The translations under genes and the position numbers were made by a program. From Spirosoma spitsbergense DSM 19989 (GTDB lineage: Bacteria; Bacteroidota; Bacteroidia; Cytophagales; Spirosomataceae), in contig NZ_KB893387.1 of NCBI RefSeq assembly GCF_000374085.1, positions 28,398 to 92,397 on the forward strand: a stretch of 64,000 nt of DNA. The letters run 5' to 3'. Position 1 is the first letter of the stretch. Each line of letters opens with the position of its first letter. The notes under the pieces are model-generated. The model was not told the DNA's origin. It saw only the letters and a list, made by a program, of their open reading frames with translations, and did not search any database. This document shows positions 20,901 to 28,106 of this stretch, piece after piece.

Positions 20901-21367
20901 TTGGTACAGATAAGAGTTCGGGAGGGGGCAAAGGACAAACGGGGTTTGTTGATAAATGTCAGGTCGCGGGTGAGGTTTTCTTCTGAATTATCCTGATTAC
21001 GGGTCACCAGTTTGATGCTTATATCCTTCTCGTCGAGACACGAATTGACGAAGTCCTTCATATTGTACGTGAAGGTGAGTGGATCGGGGATTTTATTGGC
21101 CGGAATGATCACCTTCGTGCTGGCATTGCTTTTGTCCCATTGCAGTTCAAACTCTTTGATGGGGACGTGACCCGCCGGAATAACGATTTTTATACAGACG
21201 GGCTGGCTTTCCCCGTCCACACAGACCCGATAGTTGCTTGAACCACAGAGAACGAAATTTACGTCCGTCTGAGCGTGGCTGTTTGTGCTTATCAGGCTGA
21301 AAAAAAGTAGTAGTAATACGAAAGATAAGCCGTAGTACTTTTCTGAACGTTGCTTGGTGGATACCAT
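17921..21367 (-). CDS. Very large secreted PKD-repeat protein with gliding-motility/T9SS type B C-terminal domain
   Basis: 1148 residues with a signal peptide (LLLLFFSLISTNSHAQ). The body consists of repeated Ig/PKD modules with signatures such as YEWMLGDGTSTKDINTSKIY, YQWNFGNGTTS, VLWNFGDQSAP and FRWNFGDGSPIDS, plus cysteine pairs. The last 90 residues (VADIFTPDGNNIGDNFTIYG...RVFSRSGGQVYEG...PPDNYVYEAIVEFTGG) form the CHU_C/gliding-motility C-terminal domain used as a type B T9SS sorting signal. It should be exported through T9SS and attached at the surface; an adhesin-like role is inferred. A PorP/SprF barrel is encoded 58 bp upstream, the usual pairing. Confidence 0.88.
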   Translation of the reverse strand: MVSTKQRSEKYYGLSFVLLLLFFSLISTNSHAQTDVNFVLCGSSNYRVCVDGESQPVCIKIVIPAGHVPIKEFELQWDKSNASTKVIIPANKIPDPLTFTYNMKDFVNSCLDEKDISIKLVTRNQDNSEENLTRDLTFINKPRLSFAPSRTLICTNQQLFLSNQSCPSTGNTYEWMLGDGTSTKDINTSKIYSTTGTYTVTLSGTNVCGAGAPATRTIVVTKPAEPKIGPDSGGRVIPVGLDSVLICYNAGGVIRLDGYGSISATAYEWEISPAVEYLEKTTPNSPNPKVRFVKPGTYVIKLRVNNACNVWSTQVKCTHIVEDLPVLKLDNPGSQCVDFRYRPSPFDKTARYTINGRPLPASGDTLLKLTGTSYAVVVEGTLNNLCGANPQSVTFTMGTPQAAQILSPRRDTTLCASTADLPLVTSLADGTWDASPYIVQRSGKSFFMPKDTGSYTLHYRRGVGKCERDTTVRIKVGGIAVKVSDMAVCRDQSVLKLTGSPGGGQWRSLTNCPGCIRNDTLFVGRLPAGSSSLQVEYQVSGQCSATATAMVTIGNPVASFSIIAGCSTKPPVVINSSTGATFFQWRINGQPVSTDKQPTLTLPSGRVQVTLVAWSGSCTATTSQELTIAPVPSDVKITPSVSSGCSPLTVTFNTAGTAQDGVSYQWNFGNGTTSTTFQSGQRVFENTGRQPKSYTISFGGSTACGSFSQTASVTVRPRTKAEIGVDSTTVRCPPAVVRFSSRYTSTGDAVLWNFGDQSAPLSTTASVVDHEFKAPADKTVYFVRLDIRGECGTDSDTIPVTVLPVSTTALFTISRSRICVGEPVTFTDATTPKPARVSWDINGEKLDGSVVVYTKFTKPNTTYRINQTVYPECGGYKTYEQSIQTDSVPTGAFRLPMEACPGQPVSVTNLSSSTHRFRWNFGDGSPIDSTYFSPTHMYPKGGTTYTVTMTVVSFPVGCTASVPHTISIRNKAEPRFSLVSNKVVCSDTLVSFRDSSTAATQWKWYANGVLFSTAQNPQIRLNQGQYDIKLWTSNNGTCPDSVELQDVIRVDTCTLQVADIFTPDGNNIGDNFTIYGSNLVRIQLLRVFSRSGGQVYEGVNLEPNNQTVGWDGKHQNQPLPPDNYVYEAIVEFTGGITKRQRGVITLLR

Positions 21368-21425
21368 CGTTTTTAAGTTTTTTATTGGATAGAACTACGC
21401 TTTCACTGCCAGCGCCAGGGGCTGA

Positions 21426-22460
21426 TTACTTGTACATGGGGCATCGCGGCCCTTTCTTTCCACTGGCTTTCTTTCCATCACCTTCGCAACGCCACATGGA
21501 TTCAGGGAATAGACAGCGGGCCGTAACCTCGAAGGTATTTCCGGTGTAGTTCTGTAGCTTCGATATCGTTACATCGTAGCTAAATCCGACGGAGAGAGAC
21601 CCCGTCTGAAGCCCTACAATACCGACCAGCGCATCCTGCGTAATTTGGTTGACCAGCGTTTTTGACAGGGGAATTCCCCGGTACATCAGGCCCAGCGTAA
21701 GGGAGGAGTACTGGAAATACGTACTGATGTCGAGTTGATAGATATGGCTCTGCATGCGGAAATTAGCGACGGGCGTGATGTTCCACCGGCCAGCCGCGAG
21801 TTTTGACCCCGCCTGCACACCGATACGCATGGGTAACCGGTAATTTTCGAAGCCAATGGCCACGTTGGGCTGGTTGAGGTGATAAACCGACACGCCAATC
21901 CAGTCCTGATCATTTTCTGTGTAGTTGAACTCGACCAATCCGCCGAATCCAACATCGAAAAAATTTCTGGAGAGGGGAGCAAGGGCTAAGGGGTCCCGGC
22001 TGGGATTGAGCGTTGGCTGACCCGTGAGTTGATCCATGAAGACTCCCTGGTTTGCCTTATACGTACGCTGGCCACCACCGGCGTAGAAGCCAATGCGGGC
22101 CGAGAACGTTTGCCGGTCGTTTCTGAATACCGCTGGTACGAAAACAACGCCCCCGCTAACCGTCTGGACACTGGCATTCTGGGCATCATGCATTACATAG
22201 ATGCCGCCACCCATGAACTGGTTAGTACACTCCCGGCCTACATCGACCGAAGCACTGGTGGTATTGTAGCTGCCTAAATCGCGCCATTGATTGCGATAGG
22301 CCACATTTGCCCGCACATCACCCGCGTAGCCGGCATAAGCCGGATTGACATGCAAGGGGGCCGCATCGTTCTGGGAGAATTGGGGGTCCTGCCCCTGAGC
22401 GAAATGAACGGCCAGCCATAAACAAAGTAGATAGGGGTAGAAAGATAGCATCACAGGCAT
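21426..22460 (-). CDS. PorP/SprF-family type IX secretion outer-membrane protein
   Basis: 344 residues. The signal region (MPVMLSFYPYLLCLWLAVHFAQGQ) is followed by the family opening DPQFSQNDAAPLHVNPAYAGYAG and RANVAYRNQWRDLG, then strands of a barrel and the late LSVGFSYDVTISKLQ. PorP/SprF proteins escort specific T9SS cargos. The start could also be 22484 or 22451. Its cargo is presumably the PKD protein immediately downstream. The C-terminus is Lys/Cys-rich (GKKASGKKGPRCPMYK), not aromatic. Confidence 0.88.
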   Translation of the reverse strand: MPVMLSFYPYLLCLWLAVHFAQGQDPQFSQNDAAPLHVNPAYAGYAGDVRANVAYRNQWRDLGSYNTTSASVDVGRECTNQFMGGGIYVMHDAQNASVQTVSGGVVFVPAVFRNDRQTFSARIGFYAGGGQRTYKANQGVFMDQLTGQPTLNPSRDPLALAPLSRNFFDVGFGGLVEFNYTENDQDWIGVSVYHLNQPNVAIGFENYRLPMRIGVQAGSKLAAGRWNITPVANFRMQSHIYQLDISTYFQYSSLTLGLMYRGIPLSKTLVNQITQDALVGIVGLQTGSLSVGFSYDVTISKLQNYTGNTFEVTARCLFPESMWRCEGDGKKASGKKGPRCPMYK

Positions 22461-22908
22461 GGATAAGTTGACGCAAACAAGCACCAGAAGAGGAACAAAC
22501 CCCTTTTGTCTTCTTTGCCTTAATGAGCGAAATAATGGACTATTCTGGTCGAGAAACCCTTTTGTGAAGAAACCCTGACTTATCTACTAATTCAGGGTTT
22601 GCTGGCTGGCTAAAGCAATCAAATTAAGCCGGAAAGATTGCTATATAGCTTATTTGGGCGATAAATTCAATACCGTACGCTACAATTAAGTTGGTCGGTT
22701 TTAGTGTAACACCAAACCGACCAACCAATTGACTTTCTTGGTGTGGTAAAAACGGAAAGCTTAGTGACCGGAGAACGCAATGGCAGGCAGGCTTCACCTG
22801 ATCCTGTTACTGTATGCCGTTTACGGGTGGTAGGGTAACAGCTACCCGGCGAAGTTTTTTTTATTTTATGACTAAGTGGCTGGTTAGTAGGTGATAGCCC
22901 ATACGCAA
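22461..22908. other. Intergenic stretch with two short inverted repeats
   Basis: No convincing gene. aaaccctga/tcagggttt (22570-22600) and an 11-bp perfect pair ttggtcggttt/aaaccgaccaa (22691-22724) are present. The second lies about 230 bp upstream of the PorP-like start and could be a regulator site. A minus-strand frame at 22667-22915 has no protein-like features. Confidence 0.4.
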
Positions 22909-22938
22909 AAAACACGACTCGCCTGGTGAGTTGTGTTT
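22909..22938 (-). terminator. Terminator of the sigma/anti-sigma/protease operon
   Basis: On the minus strand a stem of about 11 bp with one mismatch (arms 22928-22938 and 22910-22920) is followed by six T residues, 58 bp after the stop of the M48-like gene. Confidence 0.7.
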
Positions 22939-22996
22939 ATGTAAAGACCACTTATCCCTGCGTTTCAGTAATGTTCACCCCGTCTGGATCGGCCGT

Positions 22997-24442
22997 TTAC
23001 CAGCGGGAAAAGCTGTAATGGAAGGTAAGATCGACGTTGTGCGATAAGGCCTTAGGCTTGGGCGTAGTGGCAAGCTGAATACGGGCAAGCTCATAGCTTA
23101 GGGCTATTTTGTAACTGCCTGGTCGAAACGATTTTTTCAGTAACTCTACCCCGATAGAGGCCCGAGGGTTGACCGATAACTGTAGCGAAGGCATATTGGC
23201 CGGTGCTACGGTCGTGCCATAGTTTTGATATGTGAAGCCAATAGGTATACGAACCATTGGACCGGCACTGGCAAATACGCCAAACCGATTGGCCGCAAAT
23301 TGGTTTGGTCGTCGGCCAAAGGGAATCCAGGTTGCTTTGGGAAAAGCCGTCAGGTAGTACAGGTCAAGGGTTTCGAGCAAACGCTGCGACGGTTTATCCC
23401 CAATCAACGTGCCGTATTTTTGAGTCGAGTAAGCTACTTCGGCTTCAAATTGCCAGGGGCTTTGCCACTTGAACCGGGTTATCTGAAAACCCATGTACAG
23501 GTTATACGCATTAGGCACCCGATAGAGTAGTCCATCAACGGGTATCCCATCGACCGAGAACTGGGGCTGTCCGGCTACGGTCAATCCTGCCACGAAGCCC
23601 AGGTCCCAGAAGGTGCGTTCGGGGTGTAGTTCGAGGTAAGCAACGCCGGCTGAGTTGGCAAAGTAGCCCCGGCTGATACCCTTTTGCTGTAGTTCACGAA
23701 GCTGCAACTGTTTCCAGAAGCGACGCATGGCACTGATCCGGTCTTTGAAAGCAGGATGACTGGCACTGTATTTTGAATCCGGCTCCAGGTACTGCCGAAT
23801 GTAGTCCGTATCGAACTCTGATACGAAGGCCTCGAAATTCAGTGATTTATCCAGCAGCGATAGCACCCAGAGACCAAAAAAGTCGGCCTGTATTTCTTCT
23901 GCCTGAATGTTGGTGACTTTATACCGTCGTTGAATACGGGTTGTATCTCCGGCATCGGTTCCCTTCAGGCCACCAAATACGGCTACGCCATCCGTATTTT
24001 TCAGGTGTCCCAATACATGATGACTGATTTCGTGCGCCAGAATATGCCGGTCTACACGGGTCATGAGCGCAACTTTTTTGTTGACGCCTTCCATAAACAC
24101 CTTGTTATACAGGATTAACGGAACATCGGCCGCTTTTTTTTCGGTCACAACAGTTGGGCAACTGCGCGCTTCAGGTGCCCCGCAACCAGCCGCTTTCACC
24201 ACAATGGAATCCGTATACTGCATAGAACTGTTCCGACGGATAAGGGTCAGTAACTCAGATACTGCTTTATTGGCCGCTTCTTCTGAGGGTAGATACCCTT
24301 TGGCCCCGGTAGTGAGTGCTCTACAGTCGCAGAATTGTTTATAAGACAGGTCGGTTTGCTGGGTGGGCGTGGGTTTAGCGGGTTGCCCGATTACCCGGTT
24401 CACAACAAATAGCACAAAAAGGGCCAGCAGGCATGGTCTCAT
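22997..24442 (-). CDS. M48-like zinc metalloprotease fused to an outer-membrane beta-barrel
   Basis: 481 residues with signal peptide (LALFVLFVVNRVIGQ). Residues about 30-260 form an M48-type peptidase: HEISHH (zinc His137/His141, Glu138) and AEEIQADFFG, whose Glu183 and Asp187 match the third-ligand ExxAD helix. Residues about 265-481 alternate as amphipathic strands (DLGFVAGLTVAG, LYMGFQITRFKW, QFEAEVAYSTQKYG, NVDLTFHYSFSRW) ending in Trp, as barrels do. Four cysteines occur before the protease. The topology suggests a periplasmic protease tethered by its own barrel. Last gene of the five-gene operon, 10 bp after the anti-sigma-like gene. Confidence 0.8.
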   Translation of the reverse strand: MRPCLLALFVLFVVNRVIGQPAKPTPTQQTDLSYKQFCDCRALTTGAKGYLPSEEAANKAVSELLTLIRRNSSMQYTDSIVVKAAGCGAPEARSCPTVVTEKKAADVPLILYNKVFMEGVNKKVALMTRVDRHILAHEISHHVLGHLKNTDGVAVFGGLKGTDAGDTTRIQRRYKVTNIQAEEIQADFFGLWVLSLLDKSLNFEAFVSEFDTDYIRQYLEPDSKYSASHPAFKDRISAMRRFWKQLQLRELQQKGISRGYFANSAGVAYLELHPERTFWDLGFVAGLTVAGQPQFSVDGIPVDGLLYRVPNAYNLYMGFQITRFKWQSPWQFEAEVAYSTQKYGTLIGDKPSQRLLETLDLYYLTAFPKATWIPFGRRPNQFAANRFGVFASAGPMVRIPIGFTYQNYGTTVAPANMPSLQLSVNPRASIGVELLKKSFRPGSYKIALSYELARIQLATTPKPKALSHNVDLTFHYSFSRW

Positions 24443-24452
24443 AGAAGTCTTC

Positions 24453-25094
24453 TCAAAATGGTTGTGGGGTAGGGGTACACTCGTTCAATAGGGTTACCGA
24501 GTGGTCGGGCCGCTCGATGGATAAGGATCGGGAATCACTGTTATACCGTAACCGGTTGTTTTGAAGATAGAGGGTATCGCTGGTATTCTGGACAAAAATA
24601 GTCAGGGTATCCTGGCAATACCGATAGGCGGCTGTGGTTTTCAGCTTCCGGTCTTTTAGCCACTTTACGGGGAGCTTGCCAATGGGTAAATCGCCACCGG
24701 CATACCCTAAACCGGATTTCGGTCCGGTGCCGCCATCGGCCCGAAAGAGGAAGTTGGTTTCTGTTTTTACAAGTTGAGGTTCACGGTCTGGCCATAGTAA
24801 CCAAGTTCCCACAAGCAGCAGGGCGATACAGGCCGCCATCGCGTAAGGATAACGCCGAACCAGATCGAAGATAGTCGTGCGCCTGCGCGCTCTGGCCCGT
24901 GCCCTTCCAGCGGCTTCCCATAGTTGCTGGTCGGAGTCTTCCCGGACTACGTCCGCTACCAACGTGTGCAGGGTGTAATCGTCGTAAAAAGAAGGGTCGG
25001 TACCCAGCAATTCCAAAAATTGCTGGCTCTCCTCATCCGTCAGGGCACCCTGCTGACGCTTTTCGATAAGCTGGCGACGTTGAGCAGGTGTCAT
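24453..25094 (-). CDS. Anti-sigma-like single-pass membrane protein
   Basis: 213 residues. The N-terminal 60 residues are helical and acidic (MTPAQRRQLIEKRQQGALTDEES...), like cytoplasmic anti-sigma domains that lack zinc. A basic stretch (RARARARRR) precedes a membrane segment at about 84-101 (YAMAACIALLLVGTWLLW). The outer 110 residues are beta-rich and end after one Cys pair region. It follows the 402-residue sigma-like gene by 27 bp, so it is the natural partner of that protein. Function inferred from architecture and position. Confidence 0.65.
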   Translation of the reverse strand: MTPAQRRQLIEKRQQGALTDEESQQFLELLGTDPSFYDDYTLHTLVADVVREDSDQQLWEAAGRARARARRRTTIFDLVRRYPYAMAACIALLLVGTWLLWPDREPQLVKTETNFLFRADGGTGPKSGLGYAGGDLPIGKLPVKWLKDRKLKTTAAYRYCQDTLTIFVQNTSDTLYLQNNRLRYNSDSRSLSIERPDHSVTLLNECTPTPQPF

Positions 25095-25121
25095 GGGCAG
25101 TACGAGATTAGGGGTTGACGA

Positions 25122-26330
25122 TTACAGCGTTCCATGGGCCATTTTCTTTAATTTTTCCATGCAGTCATAAAATCGGCTCTCCACCGTTTTAGGTGACTCT
25201 CTCCATTCGAAAGCCAGTGTCTGGAAAGGCACCGGTTCGCTGAAATCACTGTCATAATGACGTAGAATAATGGCGCGGCATTTCTCTCCGAGTTTTTTCA
25301 AACAGCGATGCAATATACTTTTCTGTTCATCCAGATAATCTCTGTCACCCGAAGAATGCCAGTTAGTATATGATCCGTTTTGGTCGTCGAATGAATCATT
25401 ATTATCTTCTGGTTTTTCTTTCGGTTTTATTTCTTCATTTTCTATTCCAAGCAGCTTGTCAATGGCGTGGCTTTTCCTGACGAAAGCAAAAAGGTACGTG
25501 GCTAGTTTGGCATCCAGATAAAACATTTCCGGTTCAGCCTTCCATCGCTGGCATTTACGAAGAAAATCTAATTTTACCTGACTGACAATATCTTTCATTC
25601 CTTCCTCCAACTCAGCGTTGATGGTCTGTACTCGTTTGATAACTTCGCTCCTTACCCAATGATGCACGCTTATCAATGCTTCTTCGATAAAAAAAGCTTC
25701 TGTAGGCGTGTGGGAAATGTACACCCGTAAAGCGATCTGCTCGAACAGATACGCCCGAATTGGTTTGATACGCAGTTGGACCCGACCATTACGCAGCCAG
25801 AATAAAGCGGTTGTCTGGATGGGTTGTTTTTCCTGATATAGACAGGATAAAAAAGCGCGTAAGGTCCGGTAAGCAATAGCCTGCTGGTCTGACTTTGTCA
25901 GCATGCGGGTCAGCCGCCTGATGCGGGTGGGTTCCGGCCCGTTGGCTAAATGGATAATTCCCTGTAACACATCGGTCTGCCGCTGTTGGCTACTCTGGGC
26001 AGCTTCCCCAAAAGGTATTTTCCTGAGTGTATGTTTCCAGCGACAGGCATCGATCAGCTCATCTAACACGCTTTTGTAGTTGGTAATTAGGTGCGTGTCT
26101 GAAGGGAGTAGTGTAATAGTCAGGCCGTGTAACTCAAAAAGAATGCTCTGTTGTAAGATCTCATCGTTTTGTTCGGCTCTGGAAAGACGGCTGTTTATCT
26201 GCGGATTGAATACCTCATTAATCTGGAAGGTGAATTCCTCTTTCGCTGCGTCATTGATCAGGGCCTTTCCCTGCTCTACCAGCCGGGCAATAGCGCGTCT
26301 ACGATTTGAAAAAAAGGGAAAGGTGTCCAT
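25122..26330 (-). CDS. Divergent sigma-70-like protein with long N-terminal extension
   Basis: 402 residues. The C-terminal 60 residues (ILHRCLKKLGEKCRAIILRHYD...TVESRFYDCMEKLKKM) read like sigma region 4, including the LgekCr-iL pattern common in Bacteroidota ECF factors. YLDAKLATYLFAFVRKSHAIDKL (about 270-295) resembles region 2.3-2.4. The first 210 residues are helical, charged and unlike any domain I know. There is no membrane segment. Placed between two membrane anti-sigma-like genes. It may be a second sigma factor or a sigma-like decoy; region 2 assignment is weak. Confidence 0.55.
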   Translation of the reverse strand: MDTFPFFSNRRRAIARLVEQGKALINDAAKEEFTFQINEVFNPQINSRLSRAEQNDEILQQSILFELHGLTITLLPSDTHLITNYKSVLDELIDACRWKHTLRKIPFGEAAQSSQQRQTDVLQGIIHLANGPEPTRIRRLTRMLTKSDQQAIAYRTLRAFLSCLYQEKQPIQTTALFWLRNGRVQLRIKPIRAYLFEQIALRVYISHTPTEAFFIEEALISVHHWVRSEVIKRVQTINAELEEGMKDIVSQVKLDFLRKCQRWKAEPEMFYLDAKLATYLFAFVRKSHAIDKLLGIENEEIKPKEKPEDNNDSFDDQNGSYTNWHSSGDRDYLDEQKSILHRCLKKLGEKCRAIILRHYDSDFSEPVPFQTLAFEWRESPKTVESRFYDCMEKLKKMAHGTL

Positions 26331-26357
26331 GATTAGGGATAGAGAACAAAAATAACG

Positions 26358-27047
26358 TTAACCCAGCCACTGCGCCCATTTTATCTGCCACCAGATTTTC
26401 CAGCGGTCAACCGTTCTGATGGGGTACTCGCAGTCGATGCACTGCCTGAACTGGTTGTACATCCGCTCTGCTTTGTCGGGTTCGCCACTTTTCAGGTAGG
26501 CAAAGGCCAGATGCCACTGGGCCGCTTCGCGAAAATAGGGACGAATATCCGATGCCGTGAGTACCTGCTGAAAATTTTTTGCGGCCAGCGCATACTGCCC
26601 TTCCGACAGGTGGGACTGTCCTTCGAAAAACTGGCTGAATATCTGGTTGGGGGGCGTTGCCACCGTACTGCTATCGTCGGAGAGGTTGCGGGTTACGTTG
26701 ATGTCGTTTTCTGAGTTGGGAAATACGACCGGCGAAGCCGACAGGTACAGAACCAGTAATAGCCCGGCGCTGGCCAGGCCCACCAGTGAACGACTGACCA
26801 ACCGGATGCGCTGCATTTTTCGGCGACTCTGCCGTTGCAGGAATTTCACGGTACTGGTGGCCCGCTGTTCCAGAAATGCTTCTTCCATGAGTTTTTGCGT
26901 GCGTTGGAGGAGTAGTACTTCTTGTTTAAAAATGGGATCAGTCTGCATTTCGGTTTCCAGCTCGGCTCGTTCGCCGGCTGGCATCTGATTGGTCAGATAG
27001 CGTTCAATCCATTCGTGTTCTTCCTGTTTTTCCGTTGGCCTTTTCAT
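26358..27047 (-). CDS. Membrane anti-sigma-like protein with periplasmic TPR domain
   Basis: 229 residues. An acidic helical N-terminus (EEHEWIERYLTNQMPAGERAELETEM) resembles the cytoplasmic anti-sigma helices; a membrane segment lies near 86-109. Outside it, FFEGQSHLSEGQYALAAKNFQQVL and AQWHLAFAYLKSGEPDKAERMYNQF are two TPR motifs (about 139-203), then a Cys pair CIDC and a Trp-rich tail. It starts 4 bp after the ECF sigma stop, the typical sigma/anti-sigma layout. A periplasmic TPR sensor domain could receive a protein signal. Confidence 0.75.
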   Translation of the reverse strand: MKRPTEKQEEHEWIERYLTNQMPAGERAELETEMQTDPIFKQEVLLLQRTQKLMEEAFLEQRATSTVKFLQRQSRRKMQRIRLVSRSLVGLASAGLLLVLYLSASPVVFPNSENDINVTRNLSDDSSTVATPPNQIFSQFFEGQSHLSEGQYALAAKNFQQVLTASDIRPYFREAAQWHLAFAYLKSGEPDKAERMYNQFRQCIDCEYPIRTVDRWKIWWQIKWAQWLG

Positions 27048-27051
27048 GGTG

Positions 27052-27630
27052 TCATGCGTTCATTAGTCTTTTGAGTGCCTGTACGCATCGGTACTTTCTG
27101 GTTTTCGCGTTGTCTTCGTTTCCCAGCCCGAATTCGTCGGCTATCTGTTTCATAGTCTTTTTTTCGAAGTAAAAAGCTGTCAGTATTTGCTGACATAGTT
27201 CGTCCAGCCGGTTAAACGTGGTCAGAGACAGTGCCAGTTCTTCCTGCTCAATCACCTCCACCTCCGGAGTGGGGGTATCGGTTTGGTCATTGTGTTGCTG
27301 TTTGCCATACTTGTCATTCCGGTCGTTCCGGTTTATTCCTCTGCGTAATTCCTTAAGCCACATCCGGTTGGCTATCCCGTGAATGTAGGTCGTTACCATT
27401 ACCCCGTCCCGAAGTTCGAATCTGTCTTCCCAGACGTTTTGCAGGAACGCCACGATTACGTCCTGAAATAAATCATCCGCATCGGCTGGTGAGCCGCTGT
27501 TGCTGGTTACCAGCCGCGTAATACTCCGCTGACACTGGTGGTAGAGGTAGGCTACAATAGCATCCAAAAGCGGGGTATTTTTCGAGCGAATACCATCAAC
27601 AATTTCCTGGTCGGTAAAGGTTTTCTGCAT
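27052..27630 (-). CDS. ECF-type RNA polymerase sigma factor
   Basis: 192 residues from MQKTFTDQEIVDGIRSKN. Region 2 includes ADDLFQDVIVAFLQNVWEDRFELR and TTYIHGIANRMWLKELRR; region 4 is LDELCQQILTAFYFEKKTMKQIADEFGL followed by KYRCVQALKRL. It is the first gene of a five-gene operon running to 22997. A 9-bp inverted repeat pair (27697-27720) lies about 70 bp upstream. The longer frame (27684) is not family-like. Confidence 0.9.
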   Translation of the reverse strand: MQKTFTDQEIVDGIRSKNTPLLDAIVAYLYHQCQRSITRLVTSNSGSPADADDLFQDVIVAFLQNVWEDRFELRDGVMVTTYIHGIANRMWLKELRRGINRNDRNDKYGKQQHNDQTDTPTPEVEVIEQEELALSLTTFNRLDELCQQILTAFYFEKKTMKQIADEFGLGNEDNAKTRKYRCVQALKRLMNA

Positions 27631-27696
27631 GGATAGGGTAGGCTTCTTTGTGTATTTATACCGATTGGGGTGGGGAGGTAACATCTGAAAAAAATA

Positions 27697-27720
27697 TTTT
27701 CCTGGTAATACCCAGGAAAA
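27697..27720. promoter_or_regulatory. Inverted repeat carrying the shared AATACCCAGG motif
   Basis: ttttcctgg (27697-27705) and ccaggaaaa (27712-27720) are perfect complements. The ten bases AATACCCAGG at 27707-27716 also occur at 32048-32057 upstream of the matrixin-CHAT operon. It lies between the divergent sigma operon and the small lipoprotein gene, about 65-80 bp from either start. Confidence 0.5.
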
Positions 27721-27778
27721 CTACAGCAGGCCTGCGTAAAGCTGCGAATCACGTCGATTCCGCTAAACCGCTGTAGTT

Positions 27779-27958
27779 ATGTGTACCCTCAAAAATCTCC
27801 TGTTCGTGTTCGCCGTGGCGACTACCATTACGCTGACCTCCTGCCAGTCGGCCTCTATCGAGCCACAAGCTCCTGAAAAAACTACTCAGGCACATCCGGC
27901 CGTGGCAGAGGATGATGCCGACCAGCCGCCTAAAGACAGAGATAACGGAGGGCACTGA
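27779..27958 (+). CDS. Small lipoprotein inside the sigma/CHAT region
   Basis: 59 residues. A clean lipoprotein signal peptide (FAVATTITLTSC, Cys22) is followed by a short acidic, Pro-rich tail ending RDNGGH. It is the only plus-strand gene between 17.9 and 32 kb. The nine bases just before its ATG (27770-27778) are the exact complement of 27719-27727, so the leader can fold over the start region. A strong hairpin terminator follows seven bases after the stop. Could be a ligand or modulator for the neighbouring envelope proteins, by position only. Confidence 0.6.
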   Translation: MCTLKNLLFVFAVATTITLTSCQSASIEPQAPEKTTQAHPAVAEDDADQPPKDRDNGGH

Positions 27959-27965
27959 ATTCTTT

Positions 27966-27998
27966 ATAAAAATGAGCCTTTTTAAGGCTCATTTTTAT
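27966..27998. terminator. Bidirectional terminator
   Basis: Perfect 15-bp arms (27966-27980 and 27984-27998) with a 3-nt loop and A/T tracts on both sides, between the small lipoprotein (plus) and the CHAT gene (minus). Confidence 0.85.
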
Positions 27999-28106
27999 TT
28001 AACGGTATGCTGTTTGTGTTTTGGCATTAAACCATTTTTTGCTGGCGGGTGTACATAGTCCAAACCGGTACGCTGGTCCAGAATACTGGCTGTTGGAATG
28101 ACTGCT

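Noticed and set aside
22667..22915. 82-codon minus-strand frame in the gap before the M48-like gene
   Set aside because: Covers the terminator hairpin and shows no protein-like pattern.
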